Source: Hermatobates lingyangjiaoensis
Taxonomy: Eukaryota > Arthropoda > Insecta > Hemiptera > Hermatobatidae
Reading direction: 5' to 3'
DNA length: 64,000 nucleotides
Assembly (NCBI GenBank): GCA_026182355.1
Contig: JAPFBL010000068.1
Span: 1,178,001 to 1,242,000 of the forward strand
The notes under the pieces are model-generated. The model was given only the letters and a program-made list of their open reading frames with translations, was not told where the DNA came from and ran no database searches. Shown here one piece after another: positions 1-10,765 of the stretch. A program made the position numbers and the translations under genes. Each line of letters opens with the position of its first letter. Positions within the stretch are counted from its first letter, which is position 1.

Positions 1-205
1 TAGTGAATAGGATTTACAATTATTTTTTTACAATAGAAATTAAAAAATATAACCATTTTTTGAGGAAACAAAATTATTTTCTGCAAAAATTGTAAAAAAA
101 AATGTGTAAAAGTAATTCCGAATGTTATATGCGAAAAAGTATAAATAATACATGGAGAAAACAGTAAGTTAAATAAAATAGGATTAAAAATCATGATTAC
201 ATGAA
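1..205. other. AT-rich start of window, nothing recognised
   Basis: A/T-rich sequence with homopolymer runs. I see no open frame, RNA structure or repeat that I can name before the tandem array that follows. Confidence 0.5.
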
Positions 206-905
206 AACCGCTTATCTAAACATTGTGTGTAGAGCAATAGCCTAATCAGATGCTGACAATCGTCATGGAAACCCGACCAAAATGGCTTTTATTATTGGCT
301 TGAAACGTCTTTTAATACGAATGCAATGTATTTCTTAGACCACTATCCGATACTGGACATCTTCAACAGAAAATAATCTACGTAATTGTGGTAATACTTC
401 GAAACGCCTTATCACAAATTTGTGTATGTCTAATAGATCAATCTTAAACATGGATCATCATCAAGAGTGATTAAGTGATCTAAAGTGATTGTGGTATACC
501 CTGGAAAAGTGATAGCAGAATGTTTCGTGGGGTGCTAGACCAGGTTCAAACACTAGAATTCTTCAACAGTAACCGATCAAAGCGGCTTGTGTTATTGGAT
601 AGAAACGTCTTACCACGAATATGGTGGGCCTGCCTGCTATACCATTCTCAGAAACTGGGATTCCTAAAAAACAACCTATCCATGTACCTTGTGTTGTTGG
701 TTGGAAATCTTAATACGAATGTTGTGTGTGTTTTTGCCATACTAGTCTCAGACGCTCAATATTCAAGAGCAACTTGAAATAAGTGACATAATTCACTACA
801 GGCTGCAAGACGAATGTTTCATGTGTGTGCTGAACAGGTTTCAGACAGACAGTCAGGACACAGATTAACTCCTTACCTGCATACAGGGTAACAACTATAG
901 GGTAG
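205..905. repeat. Diverged tandem array, unit about 98 bp
   Basis: An anchor resembling ACGAATGTTGTGTGTG recurs near 317, 414, 517, 615, 715 and 810, and a weaker copy lies near 219. Spacings are about 97, 103, 98, 100 and 95 bp. Between anchors the units share other landmarks: a GAAACGTCTT-like block about 15 bp upstream, and CTTCAACAG-like or CAGACTG-like blocks downstream. Units differ at many positions, so this is an old array. An 85-codon open frame at 520-777 lies inside it and is not evidence for a gene. The family is unknown to me. Confidence 0.6.
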
Positions 906-2480
906 TCCAACGTCAGATGCTAAATGGTGACTTACTGGGAAGCGAGGCGTAAAATTACAGCAACTTTTGAACTATGTTGGACGAGAGACGTTAGTAAAAA
1001 TTAAAATGTTTGTAAAAAAATAAAACAAAGATAAATAACAGTAAGAAATAGCATATGAGTATTAGGCTAGTACAAGAAAGGACCGAAAAATAAATAAAAT
1101 GTTATATTTAATATCGTTCTAATTTTAATAAATTCACTGTTGGATGAAAAGAATAGTCACATTAAAATAGAAGGAAATACGGGAGCGACTTAGAGGTCTT
1201 GCCTGCAAAACATCTGAACTTCCATTATGGAACAATGCAAGAATATTTGAGGAAACAAGGAAATGAAAGATGACTAGCTGAATATGGCTACCACAGTCTA
1301 AAGAAAGAACTTAAAAATACATGTGGGATATTTAATCAGAGATTGTATAACTATCAACTATTTTGTATAAATCTCAGAAGGGAAGAAGATTTCAGATTAT
1401 ATTCGGAAGAGGTCGAACCCTCGGAAAAACATAGAACGTTTTATAGGAATGAGAAGCAATCGCCTTTGCAAATGTTAATGTTTTTCTACTATCTTGAAGA
1501 ATTATAGCCAGAAGTTCAATATACTTTCCAAATATCATTAAGAAGTTAAAATTATAATGTTTTTTATGAAACAATAAGAATAAGCAGATAGGCAAAGTAC
1601 GCATGTCCTAGTAACAATCACCTGAACCTGCTTTTTCAAAATAATGATAGAACAGGTGTAGGCCTTTTTTAGTAAAAAAAAAAAAAATTCTTGTATTTAT
1701 ATTCAATTTTTATTTTGTTAAACATTAAAAAATAATGAAAAATGTAGGCCTTGCATAAACACGTACATTATGGTGTGACAAACACTTGAAATGTTTATCA
1801 AGAAGGTGGACATGAAGTGTTATTAATGAGCAGAGCTAACAAAAATCCTTCCCACAGCTTTACTTACCCATTATGGACTCAAAATTATCTTCATTATACC
1901 CCTCTTTTTATCTCATAATAAAATAGACCTTCAAAATTCATAAACTGAAATCAACATTAAAAACTTATCTTGTGATATGTACAGTTTTTTTCATTGCCTA
2001 TTACATGTGTATTTAATAGACGAGAATAATCATATTTGACGCAAAGATGAACTGTTTTATATAAGCTGAAGTTATGGCCCTTCTGAATTGTACTGAGCAA
2101 CACAGTGCTACTGAGGGGGAAATAATTAATATACTACTAAGGCTTAACAGGTTGAGAGAGGGAGTGAAGTCAAACAATTGTTAAAGTTCCATTGAACTAG
2201 GGGCCGACAAAGGCTAGAGCACGATGAAATAGTGGTCGACTAGAGACAAGGCAAACAAAGCATCACTGGAACTAAATTATTAGTTTGAGCATCCAAGCTC
2301 AACTTGTCCGACCTGCCGCTTCAGCCTGATTATCATCTGCTAAACGCCTCATCGTCTCGTCCCCAAACTTGTTTTTTTGAATAATCAATTTCAAACAACT
2401 GCAGATAGTCATTAAAACATATATGGGAGTGGTCTACACTCAACTTTAATGCAAGTAACCCATTTTCAGAAGTCATAAAC
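906..2480. other. Non-coding AT-rich stretch
   Basis: No gene or structured RNA is recognised. At about 2425-2480 a segment containing GTGGTCTACACTCAACTTT resembles segments near 31770 and 51965, so it may be the edge of a dispersed repeat. Confidence 0.45.
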
Positions 2481-2542
2481 AACCGATGTGATAAACTCAT
2501 TAATTATATATATATATAAACTGCTGCTCAGTAGGTGTACTT

Positions 2543-2576
2543 CTACCTGATGATGATGCCAGTCGAAAAATAGTAG
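2543..2576 (+). ncRNA. Minimal hammerhead ribozyme motif, apparently complete
   Basis: Seen directly: helix I strand CTAC (2543-2546), core CTGATGA (2547-2553), one extra T, helix II GAT/GTC around loop GCCA (one T.G wobble), GAAA, a one-pair helix III (A-T) with loop AA, then A at position 17 followed by GTAG, the exact complement of CTAC. Predicted cleavage is after A2572. It lies between short (TA)n tracts. A relative with the same downstream GTAGTGAGT occurs at 18086-18114. The hammerhead consensus is established knowledge; activity of this very short form is inference. Confidence 0.6.
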
Positions 2577-2796
2577 TGAGTCTTGTGTGTCTTTGTTAAT
2601 GTTCTTTTCTTTTTGTTATTGTACCATATATAGATATATGGTAAGTAAATAGTACTGTTATTAATATGACATCATAAAAATCATATTCCAATCATTAGTT
2701 GTGCAATGCGTAATTGTGTGGTACTTATTCATTCTGAGGTAAAATGGATAAACAAACAAAAGTCTCCACACAAATGAAGTTTTATTCAACAACAAT

Positions 2797-2829
2797 AACG
2801 CGTTTCGAACAATTTGTGTTCATCATCAG
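2797..2829 (-). ncRNA. Hammerhead-like core, left arm of family 2 element
   Basis: On the minus strand: CTGATGA, an extra T, helix II GAACAC/TTGTTC (one C.T mismatch, loop AAA), then GAAACGCGTT. The last block gives helix III A-C/G-T with loop GC and T as the cleavage residue. No convincing helix I complement is seen next to the core, so it may be inactive or need a partner. Confidence 0.45.
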
Positions 2830-2936
2830 GAAGACACCAGGATGTGGTGCTGAAGTGTTTTCACTGGACCAAACCCTTCAGCGTGGTGCTGAAGGATGGT
2901 ATCCTTGCGGAAGGATGTGGTATCCTTGCTGTCTGT

Positions 2937-2969
2937 CTGATGATGAACACAAAGTGTTTGAAACGCTTT
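2937..2969 (+). ncRNA. Hammerhead-like core, right arm of family 2 element
   Basis: Core CTGATGA (2937-2943), an extra T, helix II GAACAC/GTGTTT around AAA, then GAAACGCTTT. Compared with the sister arm, the second helix III pair is lost (C opposite T). Helix I is not evident. Probably a decayed ribozyme. Confidence 0.4.
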
Positions 2970-3030
2970 GTTGTTGTTGAATAAAACTTCATTTGTGTGG
3001 AGACTTTTGTTTGTTTATTTTACCTCAGAA

Positions 3031-5780
3031 ATTGTATTCAATCTACCTGAAAAGTTGTATATGATAATTAAATAATAATATATATACAACTACAATAGTT
3101 GCAGTTGTATATATTATTTAGTTGTAGTTATATTATTATTATTTAGTTTTTAGAAATAAAACCAAAAACAATATTATCTTTATTTCTAAGTATATATTTT
3201 GGATATATACTATATTAGTTTTTAGAAATAAAACCAAAAACAATACTATCTTTATGGCGGCAGCAGACCATAGAGAAATGATAAACTCTAAAATAATTCA
3301 TTTCTAATATTGGACATAGTTTTAAGACAGTTCTATTTATATGCATTTTTTGCACCATTTGAACTTTCCAAAAAAAAGCTTTATTGTTTTCTTTCTGTTT
3401 GACCTTACTAAGACCAATATGTAAGTGGCCATGTTGAAATGCTGTTTTACATAAATGAACTAAAACTTTCTGTAGAGTCTCTCCTTGAGACTTATGAATA
3501 GTCGTGGAAAATGCTGTCTGGTCCGTTCTGATGTGATTTCATTTCAATACGTATATGTATGTATATACTTATATAATTGAAAACATTAATATATTCCTAT
3601 TACCTGCTTTTGGGTTTAACCTCAATTATTAATTTTTTTTTAAGCTTTTATATATGTTTTTGTTTCTTAGAATGTAACCTTATACTTTGTTTTTGAGCTT
3701 GCTCTGCCCTTTTGAACTTTTTTTATGTAACTTTCCACCTCTTAAGAGGTCTGATCATTTAGTTTCATGCCATTCACTTTTGGGATTTATGTTATACTTG
3801 TCAATATGACAAAAGAACAATATAATAATGTTTTGGGTATATTTTAGTATAAAAGAGGTTAGTTGGAATTGCATAAGTAAATAATACTGTCTGTACGCTG
3901 TACATTGGTGTAGGGAGTTGTTCGTCTGGTTTCGGACATTGCCCGATATATTGTTATTTGTTAAAGGTGTTAATTGAATGTTTGAAAGCAGTGGTGACTT
4001 AAAGAACAGTTGGTGATGTGAGTGTGGTTTGATGAAGGCGGGTTGGTAGGCAAGATGTTGAGGGCAGGCTGTGATTGAATCGAAATATAAACTGTCGCAA
4101 GCTGCCCGAATAACAGCAGACCTCTGAGGCATCCTGCATGGGTGCTGCTATCTGTCTCTGTCACCTCATTACATTGTCGCCTCCAGCAATTTTTCAAAAG
4201 GCCTACAGTTGGCATTAATAGATAGCTTATTTCACACTGAAATAGATAAAAAAAATTTCACACTTATTTTCCTTTTGTTCTAATATATAGTTTTCTTCAT
4301 ATATATTTATCTCTATTACACCATAGAACAATTACACTGAAAATAGCGTATCATCTTTAACCCTAAAGTTATGTATTAACTAGAATAACACATATTTTGC
4401 AATATAATAATGGTAATTTACGGATGTCCTGAAGTCACACGACTTTACAGCTTATTGATCAGAAGTCGTATAAGATTTTGTATTGTAGATTTCTGTAAGA
4501 TTTTTTACACTTAGTCAAGTTTTATTTAAACTTAGTTTTTAATGACTGGCTTTATTTTAACTCATTTTTATTTATTGATTAAATTACTTTTCTGATTCCA
4601 TTTTAAATGATCTCTTTCAATTCCTCATTTGTCAAAGTAATCTGGAGAAGATTACCTTGTCTGTTCATAATACAGGTAGGTAAGCGATCTAAGCGATTTT
4701 CGATACCTTCACTCACAGCATTCGTATTTCACAAGAGTTTTAAAATACATTTTGTGATTTTTAATTGAATGAATTAGTTTATGCTGTTGTTTTTGTGAAG
4801 CATTGTCCTTGTTATATTCATACTTGTGATTTTTTTTATTCTTCTATTTTCTATGAGTATTTCTTAGTTAAGTTGTGTTATTCGTTATTCTTTGTTGTGT
4901 ATTCGGTTCAATATAACTCTCGTCATTGTTAATCCAGCCATTAGGTGTCAAAGCAAATTTCTACAGAGAAATATGAACGTTCAGGAGGTTTTTCTGTCCC
5001 AGGATAACACTGAGGGCTTTTAGTTCAAAAACACATAGATTATAAACCTCATTAAGTACTGATTGAATGTGCATCATTCAAGAAAATGTACATCTGTGAC
5101 TGTGTCGTATTTTCTAATATAGTATTATTAATAAGCCTCTCATATGGTTGCAAAGTTTAACATTGGAAACTCTATATTTCAGGGAAAAAGGTAAAAATGA
5201 CTTTAGTTCCTCAATAAACATTATCACAAGATTTATAGCTTAACCTTGCGTGTGACCATCCTAAAGCCATAAGCGTATTATGCAAAAGAAGAAGCGAGTA
5301 AAAATACATTATGCAAGGCTGTGATTATGAATTAATTAATGAACTAATAGGAACATAGAAACTCAAAAAAAAAACTATTTTCCAGGAGTTCAAAAACTAT
5401 AAAAGTGATTTTAGTAAGGATTATATTCAACTAATCGGATTGAAACAGAGCTGCCAGTAAGAGAGAAATTTAGGGCAGTATTAGTCAGAGTGTTAGAGCA
5501 ATGTCAGGGGAAATAACCATTAAATTAGATAGTGTTTTAGGTGTTTATGTATTTGCATTTAAGTTTATGACCTGAGCAGGAGCACATATATATTTTGTTA
5601 GATGACTGAAATATCGCTTGTGATAAGGCATTTCGTATAGATAAGCTATTTGTTCACATTTATTCATGAAAAACAATAAGTCTGTCTCCAATACGTAGGT
5701 TTTGTAGGTATAAACCAGTAACCATTAGAGAGTGGTTAACGTAAAAATATGTATTTGTATCTTTGATGCAATGTATGCTA
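3031..5780. other. Non-coding stretch with one short direct repeat
   Basis: A block TTTTTAGAAATAAAACCAAA plus about 20 more bases is repeated directly at about 3144-3182 and 3216-3255, next to ATATATACAACT-type inverted repeats (3085-3125). Overlapping minus-strand frames at 3755-4215 have no recognisable domain. Nothing else is supported. Confidence 0.4.
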
Positions 5781-5786
5781 TGCATA

Positions 5787-5953
5787 TATATATATACCAA
5801 GAATCGAAAAACGGTCCAGCAGGACTGATTACACTTAAAATAAACTGTGACACATAGACAGAAAGAGACATAACAAAGAGTCACTTTTCAATATTTCCAC
5901 CGTAATGGCGGTCTTTGTTATGTTTCTGTCTATGTGTCACAGTTTATTTTAAG

Positions 5954-5982
<29 letters not shown>
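5787..5982. mobile_element. Palindromic element flanked by (TA)n (family 4, decayed hammerhead)
   Basis: The left arm from about 5830 (ACTTAAAATAAACTGTGACA...) and the right arm ending near 5956 are inverted copies (about 45 bp). The centre holds a minus-strand remnant: helix II-like ACCGCCATTACGGT followed by GGAAATATTGAAAAGTGACT, which matches the 3' half of a hammerhead. The CTGANGA half is missing. (TA)n tracts border both sides (about 5787-5797 and 5957-5982). Confidence 0.5.
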
Positions 5983-5985
<3 letters not shown>

Positions 5986-6405
5986 AAAACGAAATGCAAT
6001 CCAGAAAGACTGGCTACAACTTAAAGTAAACTGTGGCACTTAGAAAAAAACGTAACAACCAACAAACTTTTGGTTCTTTTTTTTTTGTTGATTATTATCT
6101 TTTTAATATATTAATTTTTTCTTATTATTATTTTATCATATAACAGTTTGTTTGTTATCACTCAAAATTCGAAAAAAACGATCCAAACTGGACGCAAATC
6201 AGCTCAGAAACGAAGAAAAGCAACACACAGAGAAAAAGACGCACTTACAAACTCAAATTTTCGGATGATCCGTCTTCAGGAGAAAATATAAAGGGCGACC
6301 AAGCACGCCGGAAACATAATGGCAGGAAACCGTCCCGGCAACCTGGTTTGTAAGTGTGTAAGTGTGTCTCTTTCTCTGCGTGTTCCTTTTCTTCGCTTTG
6401 AGCTG

Positions 6406-6446
<41 letters not shown>

Positions 6447-6480
6447 GGACCGTTTTTCGTTTATCCTGCAGGATTTGATT
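5983..6480. mobile_element. Nested family 3/4 inverted-repeat elements around (TA)n
   Basis: At 5983-6062 there is a second, diverged copy of the left arm of the preceding element (GTAAACTGTGGCACTTAG). A further element spans about 6167-6480. Its left arm runs CAGCTCAGAAACGAAGAAAA...CACTTACAAA; its right arm is the inverted copy TTTGTAAGTGTG...CTTCGCTTTGAGCTGAT, then (TA)n at 6412-6443 and ACCGGACCGTTTTTCG. The left arm retains a ribozyme at 6252-6282; the right arm has lost it. Confidence 0.5.
6252..6282 (-). ncRNA. Minimal hammerhead ribozyme motif (family 3)
   Basis: Minus strand: CTC, core CTGAAGA, an extra C, helix II GGA/TCC with loop TCA, GAAA, one-pair helix III with loop AT, T as the cleavage residue, then GAG, complementary to CTC. 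All conserved core residues are present. Helix I is only 3 bp as visible. Copies with the same upstream and downstream sequence lie at 26527-26560 and 41193-41223. Confidence 0.55.
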
Positions 6481-7328
6481 CGCACTCTAGCATTCGATTT
6501 TTTTCTATTTGATTTTTATTTAGTCATCAACAAAGAGGCATTATTTTCATACGCTTCATTTAATGTAATTATATTTTCGAATATTAAAGACGGACATTGA
6601 AACAATAAAGTAATAAGTGTGTTATCATTGATACACTAATGCTTAATTAAGTTGTAAAATTTAGTCATACAAACCGGTTATTAGTTTATTTGTACTGAAA
6701 CTATATTGGTAAAAGATTAAGAAGTTATTTGCTTTCCAGTTGTCGAATTTTATGAACAGAACAGAAAGGGAAGTTGCCTGCAATGAGGCAACTTTATACT
6801 GTAGAATGTTGGAAGATTGTATGGTGGAAGGTGCAGAACTCGTAAAGTTCTAAAAGGAGAAATTCCTTTGGGAATAGGTCTTAGTTTTTTGAAAGGTGTA
6901 GTGTCTGAGGAGGGGGGAGTCGTCTCCTTCGGGACGTTCTGACTGCTGCCACATCGCAGTTTACGACCCGAGCCCTTGACGGTCTGGGATTAGGGTCAAT
7001 CAGGGCCTTGCTTCTACCTAAATCCTACAGCCAAAGACCTGAATCTAATAAAAAAACATCTTCTTTAACACTGTATGTCTTAGATAAAATGCGTTAAATT
7101 ATCAGTCAGAGTACAAGAATTTCTATAGTCCTGATAAACTCTATAACGTATAGCCTACCGCTGTTATATACATTTATTATATTGTCAGTATGAGTAATAC
7201 ATTTTTTACTTGAAGTTCATTGGAAACCACATTGATGTGCTAGTGAATAGACTACTCCTAGGCAGTCCTGTGCTTCTACTAGTGAATTGATGTGCCTAGT
7301 GAATAGATTGTCTGAGTAGCGAAGACAT
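6481..7328. other. Non-coding stretch with a small hairpin and a GC-richer patch
   Basis: AAGTTGCCT/AGGCAACTT forms a 9-bp hairpin (6771-6794). About 6905-7060 is more G+C-rich (GGACGTTCTGACTGC..., GGTCTGGGATTAGGGTC) and ends in an A-run, which suggests an old SINE or other retroposed repeat. I cannot assign it to a family. Confidence 0.35.
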
Positions 7329-7810
7329 ACTTGGAATATGCCAGACAATCACTGAGCATCTGCTAATTAGGTCTATTCGGTATATGTCGATATTACCACT
7401 TCAAATATGCCGGTCCTTCCCTAAGCCCCTGCTAACTAGGTCTTTTTAGTGTCTATAGTCATTGCCACTTCGAATATGACAATCCATCCCAGAGCCCATG
7501 CTGAATAGCTCTATTTAGTCGCCATTGCTACTTCGAATATGCCAGACCATCCTTAAGCACCTCCTAATTATATCTACTTGGTATTTCTTGGCATTATCAC
7601 CTGAAATGTGGCAGTTAATACTTGAGCTCCTGCTTAATAGCTCTATTTAGGCGTCATTGCTACTTCGAATATGCCAGTCTACACTAAAGCACCTGCTAAT
7701 TACATCTACTTGGTATTTCTTGGCATTATCATCTCAATATGGCAGTTCATACTTGAGCCCTTGCTAATTACGTATATTTAGTGTCTGTCGGCATTACTAC
7801 TTTGACTATG
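7329..7810. repeat. Tandem array of 69/63-bp monomers with a 132-bp higher-order period
   Basis: The monomer start ACTTCGAATATGCC (or variant) occurs at 7329, 7398, 7467, 7530, 7599, 7662, 7731 and about 7799. Spacings are 69, 69, 63, 69, 63, 69 and 68 bp. Each monomer also contains a GAGC(C/A)CCTGCTAATTA-like block and a CTATTTAGT / GGCATTA block. The alternation of 63 and 69 bp from 7467 on, and the close match of about 7509-7640 to about 7641-7772 (shared TATTTCTTGGCATTATCA), show a two-monomer higher-order unit of about 132 bp. Satellite-like; function unknown. Confidence 0.75.
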
Positions 7811-9012
7811 CTAGTGACATATCGCTGTGATATTTAGGTGAGTTTATTTATTCTGTCTCTTAGTAATCATTATTTTCATTTATTGTTCCTTTAGTAATTA
7901 AGGATCTTTTAATTGTTTTCTTCTGTGAGGAGCATGTCCAGTGTTAATACCTGTTTGTTCCCTCTTTAATGCTTGTAGGTTTTTTTGAAAATTTATGTTT
8001 TCTTTCATATCCTGAACAAAATGTAACATGATTTCAATGTATATTATATTTTTTGATAATAAGGTAAAATATTTCGACATTAAACGTGTTTTGTAAAGGT
8101 CAATGCGTTTGAATAAGCAGTGTTTTTCCGGTAATACTTCAGTATCTTTTGAATGTAATTGCCCAATGTGTTTATTTAGTAATATATTTAGTCTATTCAT
8201 ATGATTTTTGATTTGTGTAAATTCTTTGTTGGGCTTAAGTGTTTCGTTGAGGAACTATTCTGTTATATTGAATAGTTATTGTATAAGTTTGGCCCTGAGA
8301 GAATATTGTACTTGGGAATGTCATATGTAACACATTTGTGTCTAGCTGTATTTATTGGTATAGTTATTAATGGTTAGATGTCATATGGAGAGTAAAGACT
8401 GTCTCCGAAGCCCACATATTATGAAGGACAGTCCATAGTCGGCTTCTAACTTCCATCACAGATACATTGAGTCTTCTTACTTCTTTGCCTTTGTAGAAGG
8501 ATGTGTGATTACTATAATGATCCTATTTGCAAATAAATGCAGCATTCCGTTTCACTTTGCTACATAACATAACTGAGAGGAAACAAAGTATGTCATTGAA
8601 TCAGAGCAGTATGATTTAATTCATTAAACTCCTTGAATAATTAGCTAGTTTACTATTGAAAAAATGACAGATTAGATAACTGCTAAACACTAGTTACTAC
8701 TCAGACTTATTAGCATTGCTGCAAAGACACTTGTTATGCAAGAAAATTGCTTAATGAAGTAAGTTGTCTACTTCGAGCGATTAAATGTGGCGTATGTTGA
8801 GGTCATTTGAAATCTAGGTTACAACGTACATGGTTGTGTCTTGATTTATCATGTGTCACTGCATTCCTGCCAGTCTGGCAAGTTATTAACCATGAATAGA
8901 ACCTTTACACGAAATACAACGCTGCTCACAAGACTAGTACATTTAATAAATTGAAAACTGCCTTCACCTTTATTAGTTGTGATGCCAGCGTGGAGTTTGC
9001 CACGAATTAACA
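7811..9012. other. Non-coding AT-rich stretch
   Basis: No recognisable gene or repeat. A 100-codon minus-strand frame (7898-8200) has a composition like random AT-rich sequence and no motif I recognise. Confidence 0.45.
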
Positions 9013-9347
9013 GGGGCCAGGTTAATTCAGTGGTTAATGTACTCGCCTCTGAACTGGTAGGTCCAGTGTCGATACCCTACCTGGCCCTCGATTTATTAAC
9101 GTGGGAGGGGAATAAATCTCAGCACGTCATCCCCCAAAGAAGACGTTAAACTGTCGGTCCCGAGCCTGTATGATGTCAGGTATTCGTTCAAGATCCCTCT
9201 AAATACAATTGAGTTAGGCAAAATTTAGGACTCTCAATGTAGAATCAACAGGTAATGTAGCTTGCCTATCAATAAAATTAGTGCCAAATAATAAATGAGG
9301 CTCAATTTCCTCCCCTAGAAAGAAGTAGAAGGTGAAAGCATCATAAA
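9013..9347 (+). repeat. tRNA-derived SINE, longest copy
   Basis: A tRNA-like head carries box A-like GTTAATTCAGTGG (about 9021-9033) and a diverged box B (GGTCCAGTGTCGATACCC, from 9060). The body includes GACGTTAAACTGTCGGTCCC (about 9142-9161) and the tail block TTGAGTTAGGCAAAATTTAG. Copies with the same head-body-tail order lie at 30057 and 36303. The part beyond 9253 (CTCCCCTAGAA...AAGGTGAAAG) is matched at about 24150-24235, so the full unit is probably about 335 bp. RNA polymerase III transcription is inferred from the boxes. Confidence 0.65.
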
Positions 9348-10369
9348 TTCGTCTCGAAATACAAAGATTTCCTCGAGATAAGATCGTATGGTGATCCTGA
9401 TAAAAGGAGTGGAAGTGAAGTAAAAAAATAAAATGCTCAAGTGAGTGAAAGTGAAGAAGGTCAAGGTCAAAATTAGAAGGAAAAGGAAAACGTACAAAAA
9501 TTAAAAAATAAAAACTATCTCTCTCTATATGGTGAACCAGGTTTCGTTTTATGATAAGTGAAGTGTAACATGTAGAGTAAGAAAACTAAATAAGCTAAGT
9601 TCCGTAGTGTACATTAGTGTGTAAGTTACGGTAAGCTCCACATCAAGTCGTGTCCTCCTCTACCTCCACACCTTCCGAACTTTATCTCCCAGTCTCGAAA
9701 GTAAAACTATGTTCTATGCTTTAGTGCTTATTTATTTATAATTTATTTGTTTTAAATTTGTGTATTTTAACTGAATTATATTTATACGTATGTTTAATTG
9801 ACCATATTAATTTTTATCCATATTTATGCAATATTTGTCGTAGTTTATGGGCCGTGGAACAAATTAATCGAATTATAGTGTATTCTTATGGGAAACTATG
9901 TCTCGACAGAGAACCATTTTGATGTACGAAAGTCGGTCCTGAAACGAATTAAATTCGTAAGTCGAGGTACTGCTGTACCATCCCTTTTATCATAAAAGGA
10001 CTATACGTATTCTATTTGTTAGTTATCAATAAATTTACTAGTTCAATGCACATTTATAGTGCTAAGGGGTTGGGACATCAATGGAATCACAGGAGAATCG
10101 CAGGACTATTTTACCGGAGATCCTATATGTTTCAGGAATTCCTAAATTTTTCATTCTTAACCTCCCTAACAGCTAGGTTAGGCTATGTTAATATATTATG
10201 CTGTTATGCTACTGTGGTAAAATTTGTACGAGTGAGTCACCATAAGACGTACGTGCTGTTAGTCTTGTTTTGCTATTATGCATCACCCTGTCTGATTACC
10301 TCTACCCAGTGGTTCTGCATGACTCAATTTTTTCCAGTATTATTCACATGCTCCCCTCTTACACGTTGT
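9348..10369. other. Non-coding stretch
   Basis: No recognisable gene or repeat. The 5' part of a long frame starting near 10016 runs into the pyrimidine tract that follows and shows no domain. Confidence 0.4.
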
Positions 10370-10765
10370 ATCCATCACTTGCACATTCTCTGTTTTCTTC
10401 TTCCTCTCTCACTATCTTTATTTCTATTTGCCTTTCTCATTCGCTCTCTCTCTTACTTTCATTTTTTTATTAATGTAAATGGGTTACATAGAGGTCAATG
10501 CAACTATGTCCTCACTCTTCCATTGACCTTCAGTCCTGGCACTCTGTCTGTTTCTTTCTTCTCGCGCAGTCTATATCTCCCATATACACACCTTACTTTT
10601 TTACCTGTCTTTTCCTATCTCTTCCCTTTTCTGTTTATCTCCTCTCTCCCTCTCCTCTGTTTTCTATATCCTATTCCACTGCTTTCCTCAGTTGCCAATA
10701 TTTCTTTTCTACTTTGCCTTCCACTTTATCTTTCTCTCTCATTCTTACTCATTTACATTTAATTT
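10370..10765 (+). repeat. Polypyrimidine-rich tract
   Basis: The plus strand is dominated by C and T (TTTCTCTCTCAT, CTCTCCCTCTCCTCTG) for about 400 bp. Three plus-strand frames stay open here because pyrimidine-rich DNA lacks stop codons, giving F/L/S/P-rich conceptual peptides. I read it as low-complexity sequence and not an exon. Mirror-symmetric patches could form triplex DNA; that is inference. Confidence 0.55.

Larger units (their letters stand above)
2732..3030. mobile_element. Inverted-repeat element with a hammerhead motif in each arm (family 2)
   Basis: Terminal inverted repeats of about 100 bp start with TTCTGAGGTA at 2732 and end with TACCTCAGAA at 3030. Each arm carries a GTCTCCACACAAATGAAG-type block, then a hammerhead-like core nearer the centre: minus strand on the left, plus strand on the right. 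The spacer (about 2835-2930) has short internal repeats around GGATGTGGTATCCTTGC. The size and structure suggest a non-autonomous element; related but more diverged copies lie at 38624, 48111, 51773 and 15531. A 78-codon frame across it is not considered a gene. Confidence 0.6.

Noticed and set aside
2732..3030. Classical DNA-transposon MITE (Tc1/mariner-like) in place of a ribozyme element
   Set aside because: The inverted repeats would fit, but the ribozyme cores in the arms and single-armed relatives fit a ribozyme-bearing retroelement better. Not fully excluded without target-site analysis.
3755..4215. Overlapping minus-strand frames of 125 and 81 codons
   Set aside because: Different frames over the same DNA, with no domain or conserved pattern in either.
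6276..6485. Frames containing YIYIYIYI (also at 15647, 17346, 17906, 18596, 40971, 41233 and 46311)
   Set aside because: Translations of (TA)n tracts.
7329..7810. CRISPR-like regular spacing of repeats
   Set aside because: The whole 63-69 bp unit is repeated, with no unique spacers, and the context is an animal genome. It is a tandem satellite-type array.
10016..10762. Longest open frame in the window (248 codons)
   Set aside because: More than half of it lies in the pyrimidine tract, where all three plus-strand frames are open. The product is F/L/S-rich low complexity with no domain.
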